From Hyalella azteca (lineage: Eukaryota > Arthropoda > Malacostraca > Amphipoda > Hyalellidae), in NCBI RefSeq assembly GCF_000764305.2, contig NW_025932456.1:62001-126000 (forward strand): DNA of 64,000 bases, given 5' to 3'. Made by a program: the position numbers and the translations under genes. The first letter of the stretch is position 1. Each line of letters begins with the position of its first letter. Positions 13,311 through 26,211 of this stretch are shown piece after piece. The notes beneath the pieces are model-generated. The model did not search any database. It saw only the letters and a program-made list of their open reading frames with translations, and was not told where the DNA came from.

Positions 13311-16300
13311 GCAATGTCTAGAATCAGGGACAGACCAGAATTGACCTATTCAACACTGTCGCCACTATTACCACTATGACAGTAGACTAGCAATAAACGA
13401 GCGGAAGCGCTCTTCAAGAGAAGAAAATTTGCTCATTTTTGCTGTCAGAATAAACAGTATCGGTTAGAATTTTGATCCTTTAGAGAATTTGTCAAGTTCG
13501 TGATGTTACAGAACTCGCCGTTATAAAAGCATTTCGTGTCACAATTACACAACTTATGTCAAGTATACAGAAGAAGAAACAGAAGTAATGAGACACTAAG
13601 CATAACTTTCTTCGCAAACAGCATGAAGAATACAAACTCTAATTTAAGGTCAAGTTCGCTTTGGATCGAATTAAAACATGCTGATCATACAAAGTGACAG
13701 ATAGACGGTTTGTTGTCGATTCTTAATTAATATTAGCTGCGAATTAATTAATTAATCAAATTATGAAGCTTCATTAATTGACGAACTTTTTATAAAAAAT
13801 TGTCACGAATGTAGAGAATTTATTTGAAATGGTATAGTCAGTGTTAGTGAAATGGATTATAATGTTCGAGAAAGTTCAATTGCTACAGCTTTGAACGGCG
13901 CGGCGAAGATTGATTTGTTTCTCAGGAGTTAGTACATGAAAGATCCAACTCGCTTTGAACTTTGTGCCTAGCAAACAGCATCAATCGCGCACAAAAAGTT
14001 TATTAGAAGCAAGTATCGCTTTGCTTTTGGTCTTCAAAGCAGCGCTCAACACGTCACACTTGACGGCCGTGATTGATGCGACTCTGGCGGTCCCTTTAAT
14101 CAACTTCCATCTAAAAATGCACTCAATTAAAGACTATATAAACAAACTATTGCACGAAATATTCATTTTTTATGCACCAGGAATGTTGTATATAAAGATA
14201 TATTTACAAGATCCTGTAACGACTCCACGATCTCAAGTATACAAGATATGCGACGCGTAATAGTATATATATACAAGATTTATACCGCGTATTTATACAT
14301 ACAAGAATGCAAGATTTCTAAAACTCAATACAATTATTGATATTATATTTATAAAACTCAATACAAACATCACTGCGTTTCAGCACGAAATTGCAAAGCC
14401 ATTAAAAGACAATTAAACACTTACTTAAGAAAATCCATACGCTGCATAATGGCTATCAGGAGTAGGTATATATACATCGAACTTCAATCCACTTATTTTT
14501 CATTAATTAATTGAACTTCTTAAGAGTAATCGAGTGTGACGTGATAAAGATTCGATAACTTAGCGCCACCCCTAACCCGTATGCAGGGCAGTCGTCGGAG
14601 TAGCACTTGTGTACATAGAGACGCAGCGTATACGCTGAGCACAGAATAGACCTTAATTGAGAGACAAGGAAGAATAATAGGAATCTGATGAAGGGCCAGC
14701 GTTCGATGAAGATGAGGGCGTCGTGAATCAGACCGCCCCTCGAAAGCCCTCGACGCCGCCGTCGACACTTTCTTTTGTTAGGTGTTCTGGGAAATGGACC
14801 GAGAAGAGGAGATCGCAGCCTGCCTTTCTATCCACATACTCCATTAGTGTGAAGGAAAAGAAGACTTCGTCAGCGTGTGAGCTAATTTCCACGACACACA
14901 ACACAGGGCATCAGGTAAGAATGACCCGCAAATAGGCTGATGAAGTGGGAATATAAACACACACAGCAGTCGGTTTGACGTATCACGTGCTTGGGAACCC
15001 TGAAGTACGAAATACGTTATATTCCATCGATTATTTGGAGAAAACAATGAGCTCCATTCAAGAAAAAGAGGGCTGCTGTTAACAACATGCATTGGAGGCT
15101 AGAGAACAGGTCAGGGTTCAGTGAATGGAAGGTGGGGTGATTGCGAATGCTTCAACTTGCAGTGATTGTTAGCCTTCGTCATTCTACATTCTTATAGGTC
15201 ATGAATCTAGAAAAGATCCAAAAGTCGTGTTTTAGTCTACAAGGAAAGAAGTACAAGTAACGCCAAAGCCTGCTAGTTAAGTAAAATGTTATTAGTTAAA
15301 AAATATAGTGAATTGGCTAAGCAATGAAAAGTTATAAAATTATCCAGTTTGGAGCCATGCCAGCGGAAGCATTGTAGAAGAAAATGATAGATCTTGCTTA
15401 TTTATTCAGATATCGCAATAAAAAAAATGTATAAATATTCCGCGGCCAACGGGCAAATGTAACCGTCCCTACCGATTAGTTACCAGCGCAGAGGTGCCTT
15501 GAATGAAGTAGACATTCACCGATATTTACACTACAAATAAACGACCAAATGGCCTAGCAGAAAACACGAAGCGTCTAAAGGTATAAATGGTTTTGAGAAG
15601 CTATAGAATTTTTTTATCATACGTCGCAACGAAATGATAGGCCACCAAGCCGGAAGAAGCTTGTTTATATAGTTAAGTTTACGAAGCTATAATCGCTAAA
15701 TTTTAGGTAAGTGGATCCATCACAAGCATAAACTTACCGACACAACAGCGCTACGCACCTTAAAGAAAAAATGAATAATGCCCGTACTTCGCAGTTTGTT
15801 GGCCAATGGCATAGAATTTGATCATGTCAATAATTCACCGCCCCCGTTCGGGGCATCAGACATGCAGCTGCAAACAAAAGCGTCGCCTCAGGAAATTTTT
15901 ACCGTGACCGGAAGAAGAGCAGCGAACACGCGTGTCTATACCAACGGTCGCCGCGCAGCCGGTCCACTTCAGACCGAGAATGCTGCTACCGTTCAGGCAA
16001 CAGAGTGACAATCAAGGGCCATAAAATCAATCAAACTACAAAGAGTCGCCCTTCAATTCTACATTAAAATCGTCGTATTGAGCGACACCTGGCTGCGAGC
16101 GGCCCAACAAAAAAGTCTACACAGTAATGGCAGTGACACAGTGTTGTTACTGCTGTCCCTAATTTGACACTAACTGCGCATACGTTGAGTTTGCAGACAC
16201 AAGTTGCTGTGATGCACGCTCATGCATGATAAAACTTAGGTCCCCGTTGGCGGTGGTTTGGCAAGAATTTATTCGACTAACGATCGCTGTAATGTTTAGG

Positions 16301-18020
16301 CTTGTATTGGATTACCTATAACATGTGCATTCAAGTTCATTATGAAGAATTAAAGCTCAACAATTACTTGCCAAAGATCGATTTCATGAATTTTATTGCA
16401 TTCACTACAAATAATTTAATAGTTTTTAGACATGCGCAGATGAAATGCGCAGATATCGATACGTGTCGTTCTCAATATCATTATTCGTCGTTGACGCTAA
16501 AAGTCAATGGGCGGGATTCATCGCGAAATAGACGGAGTTTGAAAAATAAAGTGCGTGCTGCAGGTGGTAGAGAAAACACTATTTTTATGAGCTCTTATTT
16601 AGTTTATAACAATAAAGCTTTCGTTGCTTTCAGTATGTGTGTGCAGTACGAGGCTTCTCTGCATGGTTATGCTCGTGCCGACCGCTAAGGAGTTCCAAAT
16701 TAACTTCATGATCTGAAAAAATAATTAAATTTAACTAATGTAGTACAAAACAAAATTTGTCACCAGTTTGGATAATTTTACATTACTATTATATTTCAAG
16801 ATTACAGGCAACCAACATATAAGGCAACTAAAAGACCGAATATTATCGAATGAATGCTCTGTAAATTCGTTACTGTCACCAACACACCAACAATAGAGTG
16901 GCCATCAAGACCAGAATACAATGGGCAACTGAAAAAAATAAATGTGTATTCGTGGGCGACGACACAGTACCGCAGTTACACACCTCGCACGCCATTTCAT
17001 TCCAAGAAATTAACGATTCCTGGAACATCGCACACAACTCAATACCTCGGTCCTGAGCGTGGGCGAGTGACGGCCTCATCAGCAGTAAACCTAACCAATG
17101 CAACTACCACCGGACTAGCAACCGTAACGCAAGTAATTTCAAATTAATGAAAATTTTACGTTTGATCTCATAATTAAATGGGATCTGCCAGCACGGGTTC
17201 TAAGGTTCTTCAGCAAGACTGTGAATGAGATGACCTTTACCTATAATTAGTGAGCATAGTTAGCATGATAATTTAAATCTTATGAGATGTCCAAGTGCAA
17301 CAGAGAGTATTGTCCCGTTCAAATTTAGCACACGGTAACGCTGAATTTATGTTTAAGTTCTAATACAAAATACGTTATGTTCCATGCAACAAACATATCC
17401 TGAGCAAATGTCACCTACAGTAAATCTAGGTCAGTTTAGAGTACAATAAGTATTCTTTTGTACGAAAAAATAACTAGTCCAAAAGATTGAAGACATTTTC
17501 AGGCAATTTCAACAAATTATTGGACAGATTTCACAAGTATAACTAATTTTCAGCGAAAGTTTTCATCACAGGAACAGGGGAAGACACAGGACGTAGGAGT
17601 AGCCAGCACATGAAGATTCCTATAAGCTGCTTGCTTCTGCCCGAAGCTCCATCTCAAGATCGACTCGGCCAACTCAAGAGGACCTGTGGAGCGGCAGGAA
17701 TTACGAAAGTCGGAAACTGCTCATAAATTATATTTCCCATAATATATATGGAGATACTTCAAAAGCATGGACAGTACATTGCTAGCAATCCGCGGAACTG
17801 CGGGAACTAAATGCCAGCTCTGCAGAAATTTTTACGATTTGTTCAGTCAGGGAACAAGTCGGGAAAGTTTCCTTGTATGAGCAAGCAAACTTGCATTCAA
17901 CAATTCCGAAGAGGAACAATAAACTACCATGAAACATTATGACTTCCATCGAAAGATATAATGAGCGCTGCCTTACATGCGGCCTTAATGATACTCTGAT
18001 CAGTGATGCGTAACTTGAAC
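13311..18020. other. No gene seen
   Basis: AT-rich; TTAATTAATTAATTAA-like runs near 13740. A 128-codon frame at 16302-16688 has ordinary chance-like composition. A pair of AAAACTCAATACAA direct repeats lies at 14317 and 14352. Confidence 0.45.
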
Positions 18021-18090
18021 CATTAATGATACTCGGCTGTTTAACATGCATCATTACTCATTAACGATACTTAGCTGTTTAACACGACCC
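18021..18090. repeat. Short direct repeat pair, period about 39
   Basis: CATTAATGATACTCGGCTGT and CATTAACGATACTTAGCTGT, each followed by TTAACA(T/C)G. Two copies only. Confidence 0.7.
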
Positions 18091-18240
18091 ATTATAAAAT
18101 TATTCAGTAGTGAACGAAAATGTCAATGATTCGGAGGCCAGCTAGTCGATCATCTCTAACATTCTGTAGGTTTGGGTCGCGATCTACGCTGTATAAATTG
18201 AGTCGAGCCAATCAATTACACGTGTATTAATAAAGTTTAT

Positions 18241-18480
18241 AGCTAAGAGCCCCCACCCCCGCCCCCCATCAAAGGAAGCCCGGCCGCTCCTCGCTTTGAT
18301 GGCGTTAACATCAAAGCGCCGAGGCCTCCATTACAGAGAACGCGTACGCCCCTCCACGCGCATGACGCACGCGTGAACGCATGCCTTCTACGCGCATGAC
18401 GCACGCGCGATATATCACAAGCGCACCACTCATGCTCACCATGCGTCATCCTCACGCGTGGGGCGCGAGATTTCATAGGG
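18241..18480. other. GC-rich patch with a C-run tract
   Basis: Runs of five or more C at 18248-18268 mean three long G runs on the - strand. The rest holds repeated GCGCATGACGCACGCG blocks (about 18358 and 18393). No gene recognised. Confidence 0.6.
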
Positions 18481-18517
18481 CATCTGTCATCACTAGCTTG
18501 AGTTGGAACCTTGCTTT

Positions 18518-18580
18518 AATGTATGTCTCACTATTCCATCGATGTCTCACTTTTCAATGTATGTCTCACTATTAATTCGA
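18518..18580. repeat. Short tandem repeat of ATGTCTCACT
   Basis: AATGTATGTCTCACTATT occurs twice with a TCGATGTCTCACTTTT variant between. A minor array beside the GC-rich stretch at 18.24-18.48 kb. Confidence 0.7.
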
Positions 18581-18688
18581 TGCTTTATAATTACGCTGGC
18601 GTGCGTTCATCAATGAGCGTTGGCGTATGAGCGTAAGCAGCGCACACGACATACGCGACGCTTGTTGGAGGCGTGCCAGCGAACAGTG

Positions 18689-18836
18689 ACGCTACCCTCG
18701 GATGAGCGCTACCCTCAGATGAGCGCTACCCTCAGATGAGCGCTACCTTCAGCGCTACCCTCAGATGAGCGCTACCCTCAGATGAGCGCTACCATCAGCG
18801 CTACCCTCAGATGAGCGCTACCCTCAGATGAGCGCG
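18689..18836. repeat. 17-bp minisatellite
   Basis: About eight full units of GCGCTACCCTCAGATGA; two units have lost the GATGA part so that CAGCGCTACC follows directly. Confidence 0.93.
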
Positions 18837-18839
18837 GCT

Positions 18840-19597
18840 AAGAAGAACGGTCGGCAAGTTACAATGCAGGACTTATACTCGGTTCCCTCCCTCTGCATTT
18901 TGAAATAGTCGGGATTGCCACGCCTTACCTGCCAATTAAACTTTTGACGGATTACATTCAACTTTCAGAAAATAAAAGCAGGTTAATCCGACATTGTTTG
19001 TAAAGTTGTTTGTTGTCTATGCAAGCTCAAAGGTTGAAACATAAAACATCACATTACGAGAGAATGATAATTTAAAGTCGGATTAACAATCTGTGCGGGT
19101 GACGCTCAGCTGGATACTAATGAAGTTATATTGTATGAGGAATGCATGCTAAACAGAAGAACTGATGAAATACAATGATATTTTCCTTGATTCCAAGTAT
19201 GATCTTGAGCAAACATAGTTCATTCAAAAGTGTGAGACCCTGTGTTTTTTATTGCACACATTACTTCAAAAAGCTATACGATAAAAGAATAAACCTTCAC
19301 GGAGACATTATGTACGGGATGCAAGAAAGTTCTTAGGTAGAACATGAACAGTTAACCCAGATTATCGCGCCTAATTCGTCATGTCTCGCACGACCTCTGA
19401 TAAAGCAAACTTGCAAGACGAGGTGAGAATGAGATAATGAGGCAAGAAGAACAAGAAGTAAGGCCAAACGTGCGCAAGATGGCATATGATAGCAAAGGAT
19501 TTCCGAAATTGCAGTGTGTTACATAGGATGGTCAAGAGTTTTGCGGATGACATAGAATGGACAAGGGTACAGTGGACAGCATACCACGCCCACCATA
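18840..19597. other. No gene seen
   Basis: AT-rich spacer between minisatellites; only ORFs of about 60 codons. Confidence 0.45.
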
Positions 19598-19746
19598 ACC
19601 ACGACTAGCAGAAGCATCACGCTCGCCACCGCCACCACCACCACTGCCAGCACCACCACCACCAGCAGCACCAACGCTACTGCCACCAACACCACCATTG
19701 CCACCAGCAGCATCACCGCCACCACCGCCACTGCCACCAGCAGAGG
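19598..19746. repeat. CCA/GCA/GCC trinucleotide-rich low-complexity tract
   Basis: Imperfect triplets read on the - strand as a Gly/Ala/Ser/Val-rich frame. It resembles a cryptic trinucleotide array more than a real glycine-rich protein: every frame on that strand is open and no start context or conserved domain appears. Confidence 0.8.
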
Positions 19747-19844
19747 CTGCATTAGGGTGAGGGGCCCGGCAAGGGGCGGCGGCGCCAACGAGCCTAACGC
19801 GAGGGTCACGAAAGTCTGGGCGACATGAGGGGACGATTGCCCCC

Positions 19845-19985
19845 CACACCCCTCATGCCCTCAGCTACAACTGCTTCCTCACCCCTCATGCCCTCAGCTA
19901 CAACTGCTCCCTCACCCCTCATACCCTCAGCTACAACTGCTCCCTCACCCCCTCATACCCTCAGCTACATCTGCTTCTTCACCTC
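19845..19985. repeat. 33-bp minisatellite, four copies
   Basis: CCTCATGCCCTCAGCTACAA starts at 19851, 19884, 19917 and 19951. Strongly pyrimidine-rich + strand. The last copy carries one extra base. Confidence 0.93.
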
Positions 19986-19989
19986 CTTC

Positions 19990-21080
19990 ATATTCACCAC
20001 TAGTTTATAATCATGCAAGGTCCCTTACTTTTCTGTTACAATCAAGAGCTACTCGATTCATATTTTTTTATACATTCATAAATCGGCAGCCAAAAACAGC
20101 TGAAAATGTTAATCATTTTCAGCCGTTTTTAAGAAGACTTACGTTTTAAAAATTACCAAGGCATGAAGCTCATGAGTTAATACTACAGATTTAGAATACG
20201 TATTGAATTATCACAATCAGTTTTCCGATGTTTTTAACATTAATAATACCACTGACCGTATTGGCCCGCTGGTAATTTCATTTGTCTACTTATGAAAATG
20301 AAGCGCTAGAATTTTGTTCTTGTTGCAAATTTAAAGTTCATCAAGAGAATGAATGATCATTTATTGTAGAAAAGGCACGGACAACATGAATAGAAATTTA
20401 TTCCTGTGAGCAACACATGACGGATGAAACTGGAAGTAAAATGATTTCGGCTCATTTCGGAACTTAAATGAATTTCCGGAATATTTTGACGTAGTATTCT
20501 CTATCACAGTTAATGGATCACAATCCGGTCAAAAAGGCCTAAACACGGAATTTTGTTTTTGTTCGAGAAAATAACCACGGCAATACGAAGTGCTCAACAA
20601 ATTTCAACGAATAAGGAAGACGTGATAATAATGCAAACCATATGCCGTGAGCACCGATATCACTCAGTTCAGAGGCCTGCACCACAAAAATCACGGTAAT
20701 ACACCTCCACCACACGCTTTGTTTCTTCAACACTTCTCTTCCCTTAAACCCGGATAAAATATCGTCAAGAAAGCCAAGATAATTGAATTTATACTCTGGA
20801 ATCAACCATGAGGTCAGCAAGCTAGTCGAGCTCACCTGGAAGACTGGACATTTGTCATCAGCGAGGACTGGAGTTTGAAGGCGCCGCATTTTTTAGAGTT
20901 CTATGGATCGGCAGCAGAAACGTATTATTAGGTAGGCTGAGCTCTATGGCGGCGTCAATATAGCGAGCCTAGGCCTGCTGGCCCGGACATGTCATTGGGC
21001 CAGCGCGGCCTCTCATCAACTTTGCATGGCGACTGCGACACATTCCTAGAAACGTGCCCCAGCGTCGCACGCAGCATAAG
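19990..21080. other. No certain gene; one 116-codon frame on the - strand
   Basis: The frame at 20539-20889 (-) is rich in hydrophobic and aromatic residues (WRCITVIFVVQASEL, LPYSLKFVEHFVLPWLFS) but matches no family I recognise and has no paired exon in view. Confidence 0.35.
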
Positions 21081-21302
21081 TAGTGGCGACATATGGCATG
21101 TGTGGCACCACATGGCATGTGTGTCACCACATGGCATGTGTGTCACCACATGGCATGTGTGTCACCGAGCATCATATGCCAGCCACGTCGCCACATGGCA
21201 TGTGTGTCACCGAGCATCATATGCCAGCCACGTCGCCACATGGCATGTGTGTCACCGAGCATCATATGCCAGCCACGTCGCAACATGGCATGTGTGTCAC
21301 CG
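21081..21302. repeat. Two-tier minisatellite: 19-bp array followed by 45-bp array
   Basis: Four 19-bp units built on ACATGGCATGTGTGTCACC are followed by three 45-bp units that add GAGCATCATATGCCAGCCAC plus GTCGCC to the same 19-mer. CACATG-G-CATGTG in every unit is a 13-base quasi-palindrome. The frames it opens on both strands are artefacts of the repeat. Confidence 0.95.
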
Positions 21303-21539
21303 AAAAAAGTATCACATAAATTTCGATAACTACCCTTAATGAAGTAGCAATTAATCATTTGTTATTTCGTTTTTTAGCGATATTCATTTTTCAGGGAATT
21401 TATAAATAAGTCAGCGGAGTATCATTAGTACGGTATTATTATTCAGCTTGAACATATTTTTCATCAGCCCTCGGTACCGATCAATTATCAGATTTCGGGA
21501 AGCCAGCAGGTCTATACCACCTGCGGGACGGCGGCCTCA

Positions 21540-21862
21540 GGTGGTATAGTTACTACCATGAGTCAACTACCATGAGTTACATGGTAGTTGACGGGAATAC
21601 CAGGAGTCAAGTTGACGGTGAGTTACATGGTAGTTGACGGGAATACCAGGAGACAGGTTGACGGGGAGTTACATGGTAGTTGACGGGAATATCAGCAGGC
21701 AAGTTGACGGGGAGTTACATGGTAGTTGACGGGAATATCAGCAGGCAAGTTGACGGGGAGTTACATGGTAGTTGACGGGAATATCAGGAGACAAGTTGAC
21801 GGGGAGTTACATGGTAGTTGACGGGAATACCAGGAGACAAGTTGACGGGGAGTTCAGGGGTA
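21540..21862. repeat. 46-bp minisatellite, about six copies
   Basis: GAGTTACATGGTAGTTGACG recurs at exact 46-base spacing (21574, 21620, 21666, and so on), with the partner half GGGAATATCAGGAGACAAGT varying. At the left edge CTACCATG-AGTTA-CATGGTAG forms a hairpin. Confidence 0.94.
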
Positions 21863-22150
21863 TTCGACGATGCTTGGTACGACGCGTGACGACGAAGCAA
21901 GTGCACTTGGCGCGCGCAGAGTTTGACGGTCGCGCGTCCATTTTTGAAAGCTAGACCCCAGGACAGTGGGAGCTTTGATGCCTCATTCCATCATCCCCCC
22001 ATACGCATGACTCCTGCCTCCCCTGCTTCCCCACCCCACACAGTAAAACAGTCTACACCTTCCCCAGCAGCCTTTGATCTGCAGCCGCAGTCAAATGTTC
22101 CCCAGCCTCCTCTCGTCTCTGATGTTCCTTTCCCCGAGTCTCTGATGTCT

Positions 22151-22316
22151 CTCCCAATCCCCATGTCTCAACGTCTCCCCCACTCCCCATGTCTCAACGT
22201 CTCCCCCACTTCCCATTTTTCAACGTCTCCCCCAATCCCCATGCCTCAACGTCTCCCCCACTCCCCATGTCTCAACGTCTCCCCCACTCCCCATGTCTCA
22301 ACGTCTCCCCCAATCC
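22151..22316. repeat. 26-bp pyrimidine-rich minisatellite
   Basis: About six copies containing CCCCATGTCTCAACGTCTCC. The 147-codon frame across it is a by-product of the repeat and of pyrimidine richness. Confidence 0.93.
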
Positions 22317-22398
22317 TCGTATCCAGATCTTTCTACCTTAGCCCCAGTATTTCTGATACTTGGTAGATGTAGATACTGGGTATATACTGGTATATAAT

Positions 22399-22575
22399 GT
22401 TACTGCTCACAAAATCATACGATACTGCTCACAGGTTAACATGTTACTGCTCACAGGTTAACATGTTACTGCTCACAGGTTAACATGTTACTGCTCACAG
22501 GTTAACATGTTACTGCTCACAGGTTAACATGATACTGCTCACAGAGGAACATGTTACTGCTCACAAGTTAATGTA
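22399..22575. repeat. 22-bp minisatellite, eight copies
   Basis: TACTGCTCACAGGTTAACAT repeats at exact 22-base spacing from 22401; the first and last two copies are variants. Confidence 0.95.
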
Positions 22576-22873
22576 TGTTATGCTCGCTGACACTGTAGCA
22601 ATACAATACAACACCAGCAGGATAAACTAGTCAGTGGCCAGCTGAGTCGGTAATGTCATCACAACATAAACAACACAAATTTAAATGTCATTTTACTAAA
22701 AGAAAAATGTAAGATTCTATAATCGCAACGTTTTGTATAACAGTTACCTCACCAGTTCTACTAGAAGAATACGTACACGAACAAAAAATTCTAATAGATA
22801 ATCAAATTAGTTTCATAGTTTAAAAATCACGGATTGACCAATGTTTAAATAGTAAATCAGCGGTCTCGTAGCG

Positions 22874-22984
22874 CAAGAAACAGGACAGAAACAGAGCCAG
22901 TGTCCCGTGAAAAATAGGACAAGAACAGCGGCGGCGCAACGCAGGAAAGAAGACAAGAAAAGCAGCCGCGCAACGCAAGAAACT
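22874..22984. repeat. 33-bp minisatellite, minor block
   Basis: Diverged copies of the same AAGAAACAGGACA / AGCGGCGGCGCAACGC unit that forms the main block 440 bases to the right. Confidence 0.8.
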
Positions 22985-23418
22985 TGTAGTGTCAAGACAT
23001 TTTGCGACTTTTATTTTGTAATAAAATTATAATTTACCTTTACCTTGGCAACACCGTTAGGAAGTTAATGTCGCGCACAGAATTTTCTCGTTAGTCATTA
23101 TTGTTCGGCTGATCCCCCCTGCAGGTTAGTTTAAGCTCTACTAGGTTCCTTTATATTGTCTGAATAATTGTTATATTGTATTATTATTTCTCTTTATTCA
23201 TCTTCAACGACGAACATTTATTAGATTTACTTTCCAACAGATATGGTACGCACGTTGCCAAGGGTATTATTCTTTACACTATTTTCCCATCTTAATACTT
23301 ACATTCAAAACCCACCTTTTTGTTAATTTGCCTTGCAGTAAAATCTCAGTTCCAGTCTCTTTCATTTATATTCTTGTTTTACTGTGTGGGTAATGACTGG
23401 CACTTACCCCGCAAACTA

Positions 23419-23905
23419 ACAAGAACAGCGACTGCGCAACGTAAGTAACGGGATAAGAACAGCAAGAAACAAAACAAGAACAGCGGCTGCACAACGCAAA
23501 AAAAAGACAAGAACAACGGCCGTGCAACGCAAGAAACGGGACAAGAACAGCGGCGGCGCAACGCGAGAACGGGACTAGAACAGCGACGGCGCAACGCGAG
23601 AAAAGCGACATGAACAGCGACCGAGCAACGCGAGAATTTGGGACAAGAACGGCGGCGGTGCAACGCGAGAACGGGACGAGAACAGCGACCGAGCAACGCG
23701 AGAACGGGACAAGAACGGCGGCGGCGCGACACGAAAACGAGAAAAGAACAGCGGCGCGCAACGCGAAAAACGGGACAAGAACAGCGGCGGCGCAACGCGA
23801 GAACGGGACAAGAACAGCGCCGTGCAGTACGAAAACGGGACATGAACAGCGGCGGCGCAACGCGAGAAACGGGACCATAACAGCGCGAGCTACAGGACAA
23901 GAACA
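23419..23905. repeat. 33-bp minisatellite, main block, about 14 copies
   Basis: The unit contains ACAAGAACAGCGGCGGCGCA followed by ACGCGAGAACGGG. Because 33 is a multiple of three, long frames stay open on both strands (up to 202 codons); they encode only the repeat (for example RCSCPVLALRR) and are not genes. Confidence 0.95.
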
Positions 23906-26211
23906 GCAGCTGAGTATCAAGGTGCGCCGGCAGTCGTGTAGTCCCGGGCAGAAGCAGCAACAGCCTTGGCACCATCAGGTCGCCCATTATAAACCGTGCA
24001 TGCAGAGACGACCTCCCTCACCCAGCGACGTCTGCTTCATTTGAGCCTCGGTACTCTAGACAGCGCTTGAATTGAACTCTGTACCTTGCCTCATGCACGG
24101 TAGCTTTTTATGGACCTTTTATTCCGTAACACGGATAAGGTCACACTGCAACAAGGTGCAGAAATTTCAGACTAATACTCGGTAAATTTATTTGAGTTAT
24201 GAATTAATTGAAACTGGAAATATGTACCTATACCTTCAGTTGCAGTAAATTAAAACTACGTTCCAAATGCCATATATCGAATTCGAATTTGCCATCGAAA
24301 TGTTGCGAAAATAAGGAATAGGCCTCAAGACGTAACTTGGCATGATATCAGGCTCCGATAATTTTGCAACTCGTGCGTTTAGTTGATTCGCCTAGGCAAC
24401 CTACAGGGTCTTTAACCATGAAGTTTTCATTTAATAAAATCGATAAAATTAAACCTACATCGGTACAACTAAGCGCTTTTATTAAACTCTGATAATAACT
24501 ACTACCATACACTTTGTTATTAGTTCGAATGTTCTCATTTAAGAAACTTCCTGCAAGATTTTACCAAAAAATATTAACATTCACAGTTAAATAATTGCAC
24601 ATTAAACCATAACATATTTCTCTGCTGCTAGAATCAAACAGCAAATTCTAAATCGTAAACCAAACGAACGGAATCAATCTTGAAATGGTAGATTTTTTTC
24701 TCGTATCAATCCTTCAACTTAAGATTAGTTCATTTAACAAAAAAATTAGGTCCAGCTGAAGCATGGGAGCTACAGTTGTCAACGTTGGTCGGCAGATTTC
24801 GAAACCCCGTAAGGATCCATTAGATGATACTTTCTTATCTCTGCACCAGACGTAACTAATGTAACGACATCACAGCTCGCGCTCCCCCGCCAACCGACAT
24901 AACATCGGCGCCCTTACGAGCACCAGCAGATAATGCCGAGATGTCTGCCCCAACATTCCGTAATCCTAAAAAACTAAGAACACATTCTGCCGAACGATTA
25001 TCCTGATACTACTCAAGCATGTTTCTCAACAATTGATAAATCATTCATTCTGTTTGATGAATGTGCTGAAATGCCACGACAATTCTCCATCGCATTCATT
25101 ATGATGAAAGAATGTTTACATTAGTTTAGGTTTCCCAATACAAATTAATTAACTATTCTCTATAATTGCAAGAGACGCATAATAATTAAAATTATATATG
25201 TATCCTATTATGAGATGAAAACGCGGACGCGATTAGTACGGTCGCCAAGGTACGGACGGAGTGGCCGGGCAGCGGAGTTCTGTTGGTCACAGAAAGATAG
25301 CGCAGATAGCGCGTTGTTTTGGCGGCACTTAGCGCTAATAGCGCCTGATGGAGTCGCTATCACCAGCGCCGTCACACTCAACCTTGGTACATCGTAAAGT
25401 GCTAGCGCTCAATTCTTAGACAAAACAACAAAAATGACAACTCATAAGTATCCTACATGAACATTTGTAACAGAATGTCGTATAAGCGGTTTCTTGCAAC
25501 GTAAATATTGAAAGTACGTTTGATTAGAAGTTGTTTGTTAATCATGACGCAAATTATTTATGAAAACTTTGCAATACCAAGTTCAAACTCGAGACAAATT
25601 GAAAAGTCGCGCGAGGTTGAAGAAACTGAAGCTAATACCGAGCAGAATACCAGAAATGAGATGCATATTACCAATCATAATGAAAATTTTTCAGTGCTTT
25701 CAGGTAAAACCATACCTACATACTTTGGGACAATTTCAGGGAACATTCTGACGAAAAAATGGGCGCGATGGAAAACATTTAATATGCAAAACGGATCTCA
25801 AGAGATAATTAATTCAACTTAACGAAGCTTCTAAAGTTTTGCTTCGATCTTAAACATTTGTTACAATTTTTCACGCTGAAACCCACAACAATTCGGCGGT
25901 AATTAATGAGCGATCCTCCAACTCATATTGTGGAAACACTGCAGCTGATCGCAGGGATAGTAACAAGTTTCACGTTCATAGCCGTATTACAATTTACAAG
26001 CACTAATTTAATACTTAACGGATCATCGATTCATGATTAAATACTTCGATTGCGGTTGTTGGAGACGCATCAATACAGGCGCATGTTTAGCCTTATCACA
26101 GCTCTGGAGCACCAGCCAATTCCAGAAAGCCACAGTTTGACCTTGATAAGCAGCAGATAAGAGGATGAATCGTCGATACTGGCAGCTGATCGAACTCAAA
26201 TAAATTAAACT
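23906..26211. other. No gene seen
   Basis: AT-rich. A 104-codon frame at 25508-25822 is Asn/Thr/Glu-rich with no recognised domain. A small GC-richer patch lies at 25215-25400. Confidence 0.45.

Noticed and set aside
19519..19849. Glycine/alanine/valine-rich frames that look like a secreted glycine-rich protein
   Set aside because: An imperfect CCA/GCA triplet tract keeps all frames of that strand open; no signal peptide or conserved repeat register.
21923..22366. 147-codon Pro/Ser-rich frame
   Set aside because: Mostly the 26-bp pyrimidine-rich array; the composition explains the open frame.
23366..23987. 202- and 184-codon frames on the - strand and a 144-codon frame on the + strand
   Set aside because: They are the 33-bp minisatellite read in several frames; the period is a multiple of three and no non-repeat domain is present.
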